NCBI GenBank assembly: GCA_903958625.1
Contig: CAJBTU010000028.1
Span: 1 to 46,684, forward strand
DNA: 46,684 nucleotides
Origin: an uncultured Ignavibacteriota bacterium
Lineage (GTDB): Bacteria > Bacteroidota > Ignavibacteria > UBA10030 > UBA8401
Direction: 5' to 3'
The position numbers and the translations under genes were made by a program. Of the stretch, positions 28,101-37,140 are shown piece after piece; position 1 is the first letter of the stretch; each line of letters opens with the position of its first letter. A model generated the notes under the pieces. That model was not told the origin of the DNA. It ran no database searches and saw nothing but the letters and a program-made list of their open reading frames with translations.

Positions 28101-28176
28101 TCTTAAGGATCCCGCGCGTCCGGCCGACAAAGAGATCGATTACCGCTGGAGAATTATCTTCGGAGTCCGGTTATAG
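25171..28176 (+). CDS. M1-family metallopeptidase with long C-terminal outer-membrane-beta-barrel-like region
   Basis: '[13 protein letters not shown]' and zinc motif '[25 protein letters not shown]'; C-terminal ~350 aa of amphipathic alternating strands. Confidence 0.9.
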   Translation: [1001 protein letters not shown]

Positions 28177-28205
28177 CTATTCAATAATATATTCGGCAGT
28201 TCCGG

Positions 28206-28231
28206 AACCCCGAAGAATAATTCGGGGTTCT
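28206..28231 (+). terminator. Intrinsic terminator
   Basis: GAACCCCGAA-gaataa-TTCGGGGTTC followed by TTTATTTTAT. Confidence 0.85.
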
Positions 28232-28337
28232 TTATTTTATCTGTGGATACATCGGCGTACACTGTATCGTCTGCACGTTCTTTTGCGGAATCAACGAAAT
28301 TATTTACAATATCTTTCTTCCATCATCGTCTGTTACT

Positions 28338-28949
28338 GTGAGTATAACTGATAACAATACGGAACATTCATTGGTCAATGCGATCGCATTAGAAAAACAG
28401 CCTCACGTCCACATCGCCGCGGAACAGACATTCCGGACGGAACGAAAACGCCTGTTCGATTTCATCCGCCGGCGCGTGCGGACAAATGAGGATGCGGAAG
28501 ATATCATGGAGGATGTCTTCTTTCAATTGCTCTCCAGTTACAGCGTTACGGAACCGATCGAGAAAATGACATCGTGGCTCTTCACCGTTGCCCGGAATAA
28601 AGTGATCGATTGGTACAGAAAGAAGCGTCCCGAGTCGTTGCCGCGCGACAACGATGATCCGTCGCTTCCGTTGAACCTGGAAGACATTCTATACGACCCG
28701 ACACAAAATCCCGATCAGGTCTATGCCCGTTCTCTTGTCTGGACGGAACTTGCCGAAGCTTTGGACGGACTGCCGGAAGAACAGAAACAGGTCTTCGTGA
28801 TGCACGAACTGGAAGGGAAAAGTTTCAAGGAGATCGCCGAGATCACCGGCGAACCGCAGAACACGCTTCTTTCAAGAAAACGATATGCCGTGCTCTACCT
28901 GCGAGAACAACTGCAGGAATTATATGATGAATTCGATTTTCATGCTTAA
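28338..28949 (+). CDS. ECF-type RNA polymerase sigma factor
   Basis: 'EDIMEDVFFQLLSSY', 'WLFTVARNKVIDWYRKKRPE', 'LPEEQKQVFVMHELEGKSFKEIAEITGEPQNTLLSRKRYAVLYLREQL'; GTG start. Confidence 0.92.
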   Translation: MSITDNNTEHSLVNAIALEKQPHVHIAAEQTFRTERKRLFDFIRRRVRTNEDAEDIMEDVFFQLLSSYSVTEPIEKMTSWLFTVARNKVIDWYRKKRPESLPRDNDDPSLPLNLEDILYDPTQNPDQVYARSLVWTELAEALDGLPEEQKQVFVMHELEGKSFKEIAEITGEPQNTLLSRKRYAVLYLREQLQELYDEFDFHA

Positions 28950-28959
28950 AAAAATAATC

Positions 28960-29001
28960 GCAGGCTTCGGTCTGCAAAAAACCGCAGCCCGAAAGCTGCG
29001 G
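28960..29001 (+). promoter_or_regulatory. Tandem RNA hairpins in the sigma / membrane-protein intergenic spacer
   Basis: GCAGGC-TTCG-GTCTGC (28960-28975; one G-U) followed by A-run and CCGCAGC-ccgaaa-GCTGCGG (28982-29001). Confidence 0.5.
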
Positions 29002-29024
29002 ACACAGAATAAGGAGATACAACA

Positions 29025-29369
29025 ATGAAATACTGGTGGATAGGAAAAGCTGCAAAATTTATTCTCTTCGTTACCGCAATGATCGCGTTGTTCGGATTTG
29101 CCGTAATGCAGTTATGGAACTGGTTGATCCCGGAGATATTCCACGGACCGGCCGTCACATATTGGCAAGCGATGGGTCTTCTGCTTCTTTCGCACATTCT
29201 TGTGCGCGGATGGCACGGACACAGCGGAATGGGATGGAAATCTCACCGGTGGAAACACCGCATGGAAGAAAAACTTGCTGCCATGACCCCCGAAGAACGG
29301 GACCAGTTCAAAGCTGAGTGGAAACGCCGATGCGGACATTATCCCGGCGAAGAAAAAAAAGAATCGTAA
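29025..29369 (+). CDS. Small membrane protein with charged C-terminal region, downstream of ECF sigma gene
   Basis: SD 'aaggagat'; two hydrophobic helices, then 'HRMEEKLAAMTPEERDQFKAEWKRRCGHYP'. Confidence 0.75.
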   Translation: MKYWWIGKAAKFILFVTAMIALFGFAVMQLWNWLIPEIFHGPAVTYWQAMGLLLLSHILVRGWHGHSGMGWKSHRWKHRMEEKLAAMTPEERDQFKAEWKRRCGHYPGEEKKES

Positions 29370-29374
29370 TACAG

Positions 29375-29411
29375 ACACCGTCATGCTGAACCAAATTCGG
29401 CATGACGGTGT
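29375..29411. repeat. Palindrome / possible terminator or dispersed 'GTCATGCTGAA' type repeat
   Basis: ACACCGTCATGCTGAA-ccaaa-TTCGGCATGACGGTGT, 16-bp stem with one T-G wobble; no clear T-run. Confidence 0.6.
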
Positions 29412-29461
29412 TGTATAATTAACAAATTCGATTCACAACAATTTAATCACTAGGGGAAAAA

Positions 29462-30148
29462 ATGAATATCGGAATACTTGGTGCCGGCGGCGTTGCCCGC
29501 GCAATTGCTGCAAAACTTGTTTCGCTCGGACACTCTGTGATGCTTGGAACACGTAACGTGGAAGAAACAAAGAACAGAACAACGGGAGACACAATGGGGA
29601 ACGTCTCTTTTCAGGAGTGGTCATTAAAGAATAGTACCGTTACCGTCGGCACATTTGCCGATGCAGCGGCGTTCGGAGCAATGCTTGTTAATGCAACCAC
29701 GGGCAGCGGTTCTCTTCCCGCCCTTGCTGCGGCCGGAGAAAATAATCTTAACGGAAAGATCCTCATCGATATTTCCAATCCGCTCGATTTTTCTAAAGGA
29801 TTTCCTCCGTCGCTGACCGTTTCCAATACCGATTCGCTCGGAGAACAGATCCAACGAGCATATCCGAAACTGAATGTGGTGAAAGCATTCAACACTCTTT
29901 CCAGTCCGCTGATGGTGAATCCGTCGCTCGTGAACAACGGAGATCACACGCTGCCGGTCTGCGGTAACGATGCCGAAGCAAAGAAAAAAGTTGTTTCACT
30001 TTTGAACACCTTTGGATGGAAGAGCGAAAATATTCTTGATCTCGGCGACATCACCAACGCCCGCGGAACCGAAGCATTCCTTTTGCTGTGGATACGTATG
30101 TTCGGCGCATTCCAAACACCGATGTTCCAAATGAAGATTGTAAAGTAA
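29462..30148 (+). CDS. NADPH-dependent F420 reductase-like NAD(P)-binding oxidoreductase
   Basis: 'MNIGILGAGGVARAIAAKLVSLGHSVMLGTRN', 'KVVKAFNTLSSPLM'-like 'LNVVKAFNTLSS', 'CGNDAEAKKKVVSLLNTFGW'. Confidence 0.85.
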   Translation: MNIGILGAGGVARAIAAKLVSLGHSVMLGTRNVEETKNRTTGDTMGNVSFQEWSLKNSTVTVGTFADAAAFGAMLVNATTGSGSLPALAAAGENNLNGKILIDISNPLDFSKGFPPSLTVSNTDSLGEQIQRAYPKLNVVKAFNTLSSPLMVNPSLVNNGDHTLPVCGNDAEAKKKVVSLLNTFGWKSENILDLGDITNARGTEAFLLLWIRMFGAFQTPMFQMKIVK

Positions 30149-30987
30149 TGAACGGAAAAATCTGCCTTATCACCGGTGCAACCGGAGGAATTGGAAAAGA
30201 GACTGCACTCGGACTCGCACAACAGGGAGCAACGGTTGTGATCGTGGGACGGGACGAAGCGAAGACCACTGCTGTTGTTGAAGAGATCAAACGGGCGTCA
30301 AACAATCCCGGCATCCATTATCTGATCGTTGATCTATCCTCGCAACAGGATGTGCGCGCTGTTGCGCGCCAATTCAAAGAACGGTTCGCGCGGCTTGATG
30401 TGCTGGTGAACAATGCCGGCGGTGTATTTTCCGGGCGGCGGACAACCGTTGACGGAATTGAATATACTTTCGCGCTGAATCATCTTGCATATTTTCTGCT
30501 GACAAATGAATTGATCGATCTTCTGAAACAAAGCGCCCCATCCCGCATCATCAATCTTTCATCGGAGGCTCAGCGGGGAGCAAGGCTCGACTGGAACAAT
30601 CTGCAGGGAGAGAAACACTACAGTTCGTTTGGACAGTACTGCTTCACCAAACTGACAAACATCATGTTCACGTACGAGCTGGACCGGCGGCTGCGCGGAA
30701 GCAATGTAACCGTTAATGCCGTTCATCCGGGCGTTGTGTCATCCGGTTTCGGTACCACGCTTGGACGCCGCTTGCAGATACTGTATTCCTATATCCGTCC
30801 CTTCATGCGATCCTCGAAAAAAGGAGCGGAGACAGTGATCTATCTTGCCTCGTCCCGCGAAACGGCAGAGATCAGCGGAAAATATTATTTTGATAAAAAA
30901 CAGATCCGGTCTCAACAGGTATCCTACGATGAATCTGCGGCGAAAAAACTCTGGCGGATCAGCGAACAACTTATCGGGCAGGCGTAA
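30148..30987 (+). CDS. Short-chain dehydrogenase/reductase family oxidoreductase
   Basis: 'KICLITGATGGIGKETALGLAQQGATVVIVGR', 'VLVNNAGG', 'YCFTKLTN'; TAATG overlap with upstream gene. Confidence 0.92.
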   Translation: MNGKICLITGATGGIGKETALGLAQQGATVVIVGRDEAKTTAVVEEIKRASNNPGIHYLIVDLSSQQDVRAVARQFKERFARLDVLVNNAGGVFSGRRTTVDGIEYTFALNHLAYFLLTNELIDLLKQSAPSRIINLSSEAQRGARLDWNNLQGEKHYSSFGQYCFTKLTNIMFTYELDRRLRGSNVTVNAVHPGVVSSGFGTTLGRRLQILYSYIRPFMRSSKKGAETVIYLASSRETAEISGKYYFDKKQIRSQQVSYDESAAKKLWRISEQLIGQA

Positions 30988-30998
30988 TTTCAATTACT

Positions 30999-32222
30999 AT
31001 GAACGATTCTCAACAAACTAAGCGGAAATCAATGCCAATAAATGCTGTTTTCTTTCTCTGGATCGGAATAATGGTCACCGTTCTCGGTCTCGGCTACTAT
31101 TATATGGGACAGCGAATCATCATTCCTTTCAAACTTGAGGCGCCGTATAAACAGATTGCCTGGAGCGTATTAACGCTGATGTATCTAATCCCGTTCAGCT
31201 CCTTCTTTCTTCTTCGCGTGGCGGAGAAATGGAGCGATTTCTTTTCGTGGATCGGTTACGTCGGACTTGGCTTTCTCTCATTCGTTTTTGTCATGCTTTT
31301 TTTCCGTGATATGGCGTGGTTACTGGGATTGGCCGGACAGAAACTATTCTCACTCCTCTCCTCATCACCGCAAACGGTCGATGCGGCAAAAAGGGAATTT
31401 CTGCTGCAGACAACAAATCTTGGCGTGCTGGGAGTTGCGGGAACGCTGACGGCGTACGGAGTATATGAAGCACGGAAAACTCCGGGGATCGTCAATATCG
31501 ATATTCCGATCGCGAAACTTCCGCAGGAGTTCGACGGATTCAGGATCGTGCAGATCAGCGACATTCATGCAGGGCTTACCATTAAGCGGGACTTCATTGA
31601 AGTAATAGCCGATGAAGTACGGAAACTTGCTCCCGATCTGATAGCCTTTACCGGCGACATGGCGGATGGTTCCGTCCTTCATTTGAAGAACGAACTGGCT
31701 CCGCTTGCCGATGTCTATGCTCCGCACGGAAAATTTTTCGTTACCGGCAATCATGAATATTATTCCGGTGCCGATCAGTGGGTTGCACACGCACGCGAGA
31801 TGGGGTACGATGTGTTGATGAACGAACACCGTCTGGTAACAAAGAACGGTGCATCGTTTGTTCTTGCCGGGGTCACCGATTACAGCGGAGGGGGTTTCTC
31901 GCCGGCTCATAAATCCGATCCGTCAAAAGCGCTGAATGGCGCCCCAAAGGATCTGGCAAAAATTCTGCTGGCTCATCAGCCGCGCACGTTATTCCATGTG
32001 AACGATCTCGATCTGGATCTGGTGCTGATGGGACATACACACGGCGGACAATTTTTTCCGTGGAATCTTGTTGCAACAATCGGACAGCCGTTCATTAAAG
32101 GATTAAACAAATACAATGACCGGACATGGGCGTATGTGAGCAAAGGAACAGGTTATTGGGGTCCTCCGGTGCGTGTCGGAGCCCGGTCGGAAATTACGGT
32201 GCTGACGTTGAAAAAAGCATAA
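30999..32222 (+). CDS. Membrane-anchored metallophosphoesterase
   Basis: N-terminal TM segments; 'RIVQISDIHAGLTI', 'AFTGDMADG', 'VTGNHEYY', 'LMGHTHGGQ'. Confidence 0.93.
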   Translation: MNDSQQTKRKSMPINAVFFLWIGIMVTVLGLGYYYMGQRIIIPFKLEAPYKQIAWSVLTLMYLIPFSSFFLLRVAEKWSDFFSWIGYVGLGFLSFVFVMLFFRDMAWLLGLAGQKLFSLLSSSPQTVDAAKREFLLQTTNLGVLGVAGTLTAYGVYEARKTPGIVNIDIPIAKLPQEFDGFRIVQISDIHAGLTIKRDFIEVIADEVRKLAPDLIAFTGDMADGSVLHLKNELAPLADVYAPHGKFFVTGNHEYYSGADQWVAHAREMGYDVLMNEHRLVTKNGASFVLAGVTDYSGGGFSPAHKSDPSKALNGAPKDLAKILLAHQPRTLFHVNDLDLDLVLMGHTHGGQFFPWNLVATIGQPFIKGLNKYNDRTWAYVSKGTGYWGPPVRVGARSEITVLTLKKA

Positions 32223-32256
32223 ATAAAAACAGAGGAATTATCGAAAAGATTTTTAG

Positions 32257-32276
32257 ATGCGGACGAAAGTCCGCAT
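32257..32276 (+). terminator. Intrinsic terminator
   Basis: ATGCGGAC-gaaa-GTCCGCAT followed by TTTCATTTTT. Confidence 0.85.
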
Positions 32277-32306
32277 TTTCATTTTTAAAATCGCGGGAGA
32301 AAAAAT

Positions 32307-33281
32307 CTAACGGTTTGCAACACCGGTAAGAAAGTACATTATGGCAAGTGCGGCTAATTTTGCGGTTCGTCCGTCCTGATCGAATTTAGGATTGAGTTCA
32401 ACAATATCGATGAGTTGAGTTTTGCGTCGTTTGCCTGCGAAGAGGGCGGCGGTGAGAAATTCCTCGGCGGTAAATCCGGTCGGCAGCGGTGCGCTTACTC
32501 CCGGAGCATCGGCGCTGTGCACTACATCCAGGTCAAAACTGACATAGAGTGAATCCACGGATGAAGTTGACAGTTCGTACGCAAGCTCGAGCGTTTTTGA
32601 AATTCCTTCGGCCCGCACATCGCGGAGCGAAAAGACGGTCGCGCCCCGCTCTATCAATTCAGCATAATGGGCGGCAGAATTTGCAAACGATTGAATGCCG
32701 ACCTCAACAAGGTTCATGGCGTTCAGCGCCGAGCCCTGCATATCCAGCATCTGGCGGAACGAGGTGCCGCTGTTCCGTTTCGGTATCGGTTTATAGTAAT
32801 CCAGGTGGGTATCGATATTGATCACGCCGACATTCTTCTTCCCTTTGGAAAGAGCCAGGAAGTTCGGAAAAGCTATATCGTGTCCTCCCCCGAGCACAAT
32901 CGGTATGATGCCGGCGGCCACAAGGGTATGCACTACTTCCGTTATTGTTTCGTGTGTCTTCTCAAGCGTTTTTCCGATTTTAATATTACCGAAATCGAAT
33001 ATCGGGAGGCTGGATAGCGAATTTTCTTTGCCGACAACAAAGGGGGTCCGTTTATAGAACTCCGCACGTATCGCGTCCGGTCCCTCCTTAGCGCCGATAC
33101 GGCCTCCGTTGCGCTTTACTCCCTCATCCGTCGGTACGCCGACGATGCCGATCTTCACGTCGTTGGTGAATTTTTTTTCTCCGCGAAGGACGAGATCCCC
33201 CATCCGCGGATCGGAAGCATCCTTGCGCGAGAAGAAGAGTGTGTCATTCGGTGCAATCAGGGATCGGAAAATTGTGCTCAT
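32307..33281 (-). CDS. Arginase-family ureohydrolase (formimidoylglutamase/agmatinase-like)
   Basis: 'IVLGGGHDIAFPNF', 'NIDTHLDYYKP', 'YVSFDLDVVHSADAPGVSAPLPTGFTAEE'. The ORF track extends upstream to 33374. Confidence 0.85.
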   Translation of the reverse strand: MSTIFRSLIAPNDTLFFSRKDASDPRMGDLVLRGEKKFTNDVKIGIVGVPTDEGVKRNGGRIGAKEGPDAIRAEFYKRTPFVVGKENSLSSLPIFDFGNIKIGKTLEKTHETITEVVHTLVAAGIIPIVLGGGHDIAFPNFLALSKGKKNVGVINIDTHLDYYKPIPKRNSGTSFRQMLDMQGSALNAMNLVEVGIQSFANSAAHYAELIERGATVFSLRDVRAEGISKTLELAYELSTSSVDSLYVSFDLDVVHSADAPGVSAPLPTGFTAEEFLTAALFAGKRRKTQLIDIVELNPKFDQDGRTAKLAALAIMYFLTGVANR

Positions 33282-33400
33282 ACGTAATGCTAAAGTTATG
33301 AAAGTTCCCGCAAGATGCAAGTAAAGTTTTTGCATCTTGTTCCAATTTACTGTAATATTCATAAAATTATCCAAATACCATTCGTTAATATTCTACTTTG

Positions 33401-33889
33401 ATGCCGAAACACGTACGGTTAATTCTCATCACGCTTCTTTTCGTAACACTGCAAACAACGATCGTCAGTTTTACATCCATCGCAAATATCATCCCCGATG
33501 TGATGCTCATCTGGATCGTCTACATTGCCATTACACAGGGACAGATACCGGCAACCGTATACGGATTTGCGATCGGGCTTTTGCTCGATCTTATCAGCGG
33601 GCAGTTCCTCGGTCTGTCCGCATTATCAAAAACAATCGCGGGCTTTCTTTCCGGATATTTTTTTCATGAGAACAAGATCGATCTCAATCTGGCGAACTAT
33701 CAATTCCTGATCTTTGTCGGAATTTCTTCCATTGTCCATAACCTTATTTATTTTATCATTTTCACTCAGGGAAGCGATGTCGGTCTCTTCACCGCAGTTT
33801 TCCGGTTCGGATTGCTGTCTGCGCTGTACACCACGTTCGTTGCAACAATACCAATGTTCATTAATGCACGCAGACCGTCCCTGCGGTGA
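33401..33889 (+). CDS. mreD: Rod shape-determining protein MreD
   Basis: Hydrophobic; 'IIPDVMLIWIVYIAITQGQIPATVYGFAIGLLLDLISGQFLGLSALSKTIAGFLSGYFF'; followed by mrdA/rodA. Confidence 0.88.
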   Translation: MPKHVRLILITLLFVTLQTTIVSFTSIANIIPDVMLIWIVYIAITQGQIPATVYGFAIGLLLDLISGQFLGLSALSKTIAGFLSGYFFHENKIDLNLANYQFLIFVGISSIVHNLIYFIIFTQGSDVGLFTAVFRFGLLSALYTTFVATIPMFINARRPSLR

Positions 33890-33951
33890 CTGTGTGGAGA
33901 ATTATTCCTTTATCAGGGTTCGGCAGTCCAACGTAATAAACGCAAAGTACT

Positions 33952-35778
33952 ATGATCGATGATTTTGGTTCCGCCGACAGGCGGTTTGTTATCAGGGTAA
34001 TACTTGCGGCAGGATTCCTGATCCTGTTTGCGCGGCTGTTCCAATTACAATATGTGAATGCGGAAATCTACGGAAAAGAGGCGGAAGAGAATTCTATTCG
34101 CAATGTTCCGAAGGTGGCAATCCGCGGTTATGTCTACGACCGTAAAGGAAAACTCCTGGTTGACAATCGTCCTTCATACACCGTTGTACTCACGCCCGTC
34201 GATTTTGACAAACAGTATCTTCCGCTGCTCTCTAGCATTCTTTCGATGCCGGAAGAAGCCATCATCGACAAGATAAAGCTCGGACGGAAGTACAACGCCT
34301 TCATTCCAACACGCATCAAGCGGGACATTTCCTTCGCCGAACTTTCGATGCTTGAAGAGCACAAGGACAAATTGTACGGCGTGGAGATACAGATGGAATC
34401 GAAACGATCGTATCCGACCAGTGCTCGCGGAAGCCATCTGTTCGGATATGCAAAGGAAATTTCGGATGCGCAGCTGGAAAAACAGAAGAGCGACTATCAG
34501 CCGGGCGACATCATGGGAAGCACCGGCATAGAAGCAAAATATGAACAGCTGCTGCGCGGCTTGAAAGGATTTGAATTTATTTCGCAGAACGCCAAGGGAC
34601 AGATCATCGGAAATTTTGACAATGGCAAGCACGATATTCCTCCCATCGACGGACTCGATCTGCATCTGGCGATCGACGGAGACGTGCAGGCCATGGCCGA
34701 ATCATTGCTTGCGGACAAACGCGGCGCCGTTGTTGCGATCGATCCGCGCAACGGGGGCATCATTGCGCTGGTCAGCAAACCGGACTATAATCTTTCGTTG
34801 ATGAGCGGAACAACAACGCCGGAAATATGGCGTTCGCTGAACAACGATGAAGGAATTCCTCTCTATAACCGTGCAACACTTACGCGCTATCCTCCCGGAT
34901 CGACGTTCAAGATGCTTCTTGCACTCGTAGCGCTGGATAAAAAAATCATCGATGAAAATTGGACGATAACGTGTTCCGGTTCATTTCGGTACGGCAACAA
35001 GGTCTTTAAGTGCGAACATGTTCACGGACGTGTTAATGTGGTCGATGCAATCCACCGGTCGTGCAACGTCTTCTTCTATCAATTGATGCTGAAAGTGGGA
35101 TTGGACGATTGGAGCGAAATGGGAAAACAGTTCGGATTCGGCAAGCAGACCAAGATCGATATCACGGAAGAGAATTCCGGACTGATGCCTGACAGAAATT
35201 ATTATGACCGAATACACGGAAAAGGTAAATGGACACAGGGATATCTTATCAGTCTTGGCATCGGACAAGGTGAGGTCGGCGTAACACCGCTGCAGATGGC
35301 AAATTATGCTTCCATGCTTGCAAATAAAGGAAAATTCTACCAGCCGCACGCTGTGAATACCGTTGTCAATAAACGGACACAACGGCGCGAACCGGTAAAA
35401 GTGGAACAGCGTCAGATCGAACTCTCCGAACATGCGTGGTCGCTGGTGCGGGAAGGGATGCGCAGAGTGGTAATGGAGGCCGGCGGAACCGGACGGGCGG
35501 CTCGCGTTCCCGGAATTGAAGTTGCCGGCAAGACCGGAACGGCGCAGAATCCGCACGGTAAGTCGCATGCTTGGTTCATGGGATTCGCACCGTACGACAA
35601 TCCGAAGATCGCCATCTGCGTAATGATCGAGAACGTGGGATACGGAGGAGCATTCGCCGCTCCGATCGCTGGATATTGCATGGAAGAATTCCTTTACGGC
35701 GAGATCATCCGGAACGGAAAACATCCGCTGCCGATGGAGCCGAATCTTCCTGACGAAGAATCTGTTGCTGTCAACTAA
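33952..35778 (+). CDS. mrdA: Penicillin-binding protein 2
   Basis: '[27 protein letters not shown]' (SxxK), '[11 protein letters not shown]' (SxN), '[13 protein letters not shown]' (KTG). Confidence 0.95.
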   Translation: MIDDFGSADRRFVIRVILAAGFLILFARLFQLQYVNAEIYGKEAEENSIRNVPKVAIRGYVYDRKGKLLVDNRPSYTVVLTPVDFDKQYLPLLSSILSMPEEAIIDKIKLGRKYNAFIPTRIKRDISFAELSMLEEHKDKLYGVEIQMESKRSYPTSARGSHLFGYAKEISDAQLEKQKSDYQPGDIMGSTGIEAKYEQLLRGLKGFEFISQNAKGQIIGNFDNGKHDIPPIDGLDLHLAIDGDVQAMAESLLADKRGAVVAIDPRNGGIIALVSKPDYNLSLMSGTTTPEIWRSLNNDEGIPLYNRATLTRYPPGSTFKMLLALVALDKKIIDENWTITCSGSFRYGNKVFKCEHVHGRVNVVDAIHRSCNVFFYQLMLKVGLDDWSEMGKQFGFGKQTKIDITEENSGLMPDRNYYDRIHGKGKWTQGYLISLGIGQGEVGVTPLQMANYASMLANKGKFYQPHAVNTVVNKRTQRREPVKVEQRQIELSEHAWSLVREGMRRVVMEAGGTGRAARVPGIEVAGKTGTAQNPHGKSHAWFMGFAPYDNPKIAICVMIENVGYGGAFAAPIAGYCMEEFLYGEIIRNGKHPLPMEPNLPDEESVAVN

Positions 35779-35801
35779 TCGGTATTATTTTTCAAGAGAA
35801 C

Positions 35802-37022
35802 ATGAATTCATTTTTCAAAGAATATTTTGACCGGGTAATCTTCTTTAGCGTTCTTTCGCTGGCGGGGATCGGTCTGCTTTCCATCTACAGCGCAACATTC
35901 GATGCCTACGAAGGACGCGATTTCTTCCGGCAGCTGATGTGGGTTGGCGTCGGTTTCGTTTCCATGATGACGATGATGCTTCTTCCGCTCCGCTGGCTGC
36001 AGCGGAATGCATTGCGGATATTCTTTGCGTCGCTAAGTTTACTTCTGCTTGTTCTTGTGGTCGGGAAACGGGTCTATGGTTCACAAAGCTGGCTGGGATT
36101 TGCCGGGTTGGGAATCCAGCCTTCCGAGTTCGTAAAGATCTCTACGATGCTTGCGCTCGCGTCATTCCTGAGCCAAAGCGATGTGAAGGCGACCGATCTG
36201 AAGGATCTCGTAAAGACAAGCGCCATTGTCGCTCTGCCGATCGGCCTTATTATGCTGCAGCCGGATTTCGGCACCGCAATGACATTTCTCGCAATGTATA
36301 TTCCGGTTCTTTATTGGGCAGGAGCATCGAAATTTCTGATTATCATTATCATTGCGCCGGCATTCGTTGCCGCGGCATCGGTCTTCGGAACAACGCCGTT
36401 TCTGATCGTTCTGATCCTGCTTGGAATTGGTCTCTACATTCTGCGTGATGAGAACAGATTCTTTGCAACGCTTGTCTTCGGCACAAATGTCGTCATCGGA
36501 TTTTTTGTACAGATCGTCTATAACAAGCTCCCGCTCTACCAGCAGAAACGTATCTCCACATTTCTCGATCCCAACAATGATCCGCTTGGGGCCGGATACA
36601 ATGTTATTCAGGCTAAAGTAGCGATCGGTTCGGGAGGATTGCTGGGCAAAGGGTTTATGCGCGGAACGCAGACGCAGCTGAGCTTTATTCCAAAACAATG
36701 GACCGATTTTATCTTCTGTGTTCCCGGAGAAGAGTTCGGCTTACTTGGCGGCATCGTGGTTCTTGGATTATTCGCCGTTCTGTTGTTTCACGGCGTTCGT
36801 CTCGCTTCCATCGCAAAGAACAAGTTTGGATCCCTTCTTGCCATAGGATTTACGTCGTTGTTCACATTTCACGTTTTTGTCAATATCGGTATGTCTGTGG
36901 GTTTAATGCCGGTAATAGGCATACCGCTCCCGTTCCTAAGTTACGGTGGTTCTTCTCTTGTCTCCTACATGATGGTGGCGGGTTTGATGATGAATGTCTA
37001 CGCCAATCGGAAAGAATACTGA
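35802..37022 (+). CDS. rodA: Rod shape-determining protein RodA (SEDS family)
   Basis: 'LLSIYSATF', '[13 protein letters not shown]', '[23 protein letters not shown]', '[32 protein letters not shown]'. Confidence 0.95.
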   Translation: MNSFFKEYFDRVIFFSVLSLAGIGLLSIYSATFDAYEGRDFFRQLMWVGVGFVSMMTMMLLPLRWLQRNALRIFFASLSLLLLVLVVGKRVYGSQSWLGFAGLGIQPSEFVKISTMLALASFLSQSDVKATDLKDLVKTSAIVALPIGLIMLQPDFGTAMTFLAMYIPVLYWAGASKFLIIIIIAPAFVAAASVFGTTPFLIVLILLGIGLYILRDENRFFATLVFGTNVVIGFFVQIVYNKLPLYQQKRISTFLDPNNDPLGAGYNVIQAKVAIGSGGLLGKGFMRGTQTQLSFIPKQWTDFIFCVPGEEFGLLGGIVVLGLFAVLLFHGVRLASIAKNKFGSLLAIGFTSLFTFHVFVNIGMSVGLMPVIGIPLPFLSYGGSSLVSYMMVAGLMMNVYANRKEY

Positions 37023-37140
37023 TCGCTGTTCTGTGTCACAAAGCAATATTACCTGCAAATGTCCGTTGAGGTTCTCAGGGGGAGTTTGTATTTTCTTAAA
37101 GCTTATTGATTCATTTATGCCGCGGGGAGAAGACGATCTA

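Noticed and set aside
32307-33281. Arginase-family protein with DTHLD instead of DAHxD as a degenerate enzyme
   Set aside because: All expected metal-binding Asp/His residues (GGGHD, D-H-D, DLD) are retained; Ala to Thr is not a metal ligand change.
34981-35724. 247-aa minus-strand ORF opposite mrdA (and similar long antisense ORFs, e.g. 36162-36698, 2788-3327, 22321-22827)
   Set aside because: Each is fully antisense to a strongly supported conserved gene, lacks recognisable motifs, and is explained by codon-bias shadow ORFs.
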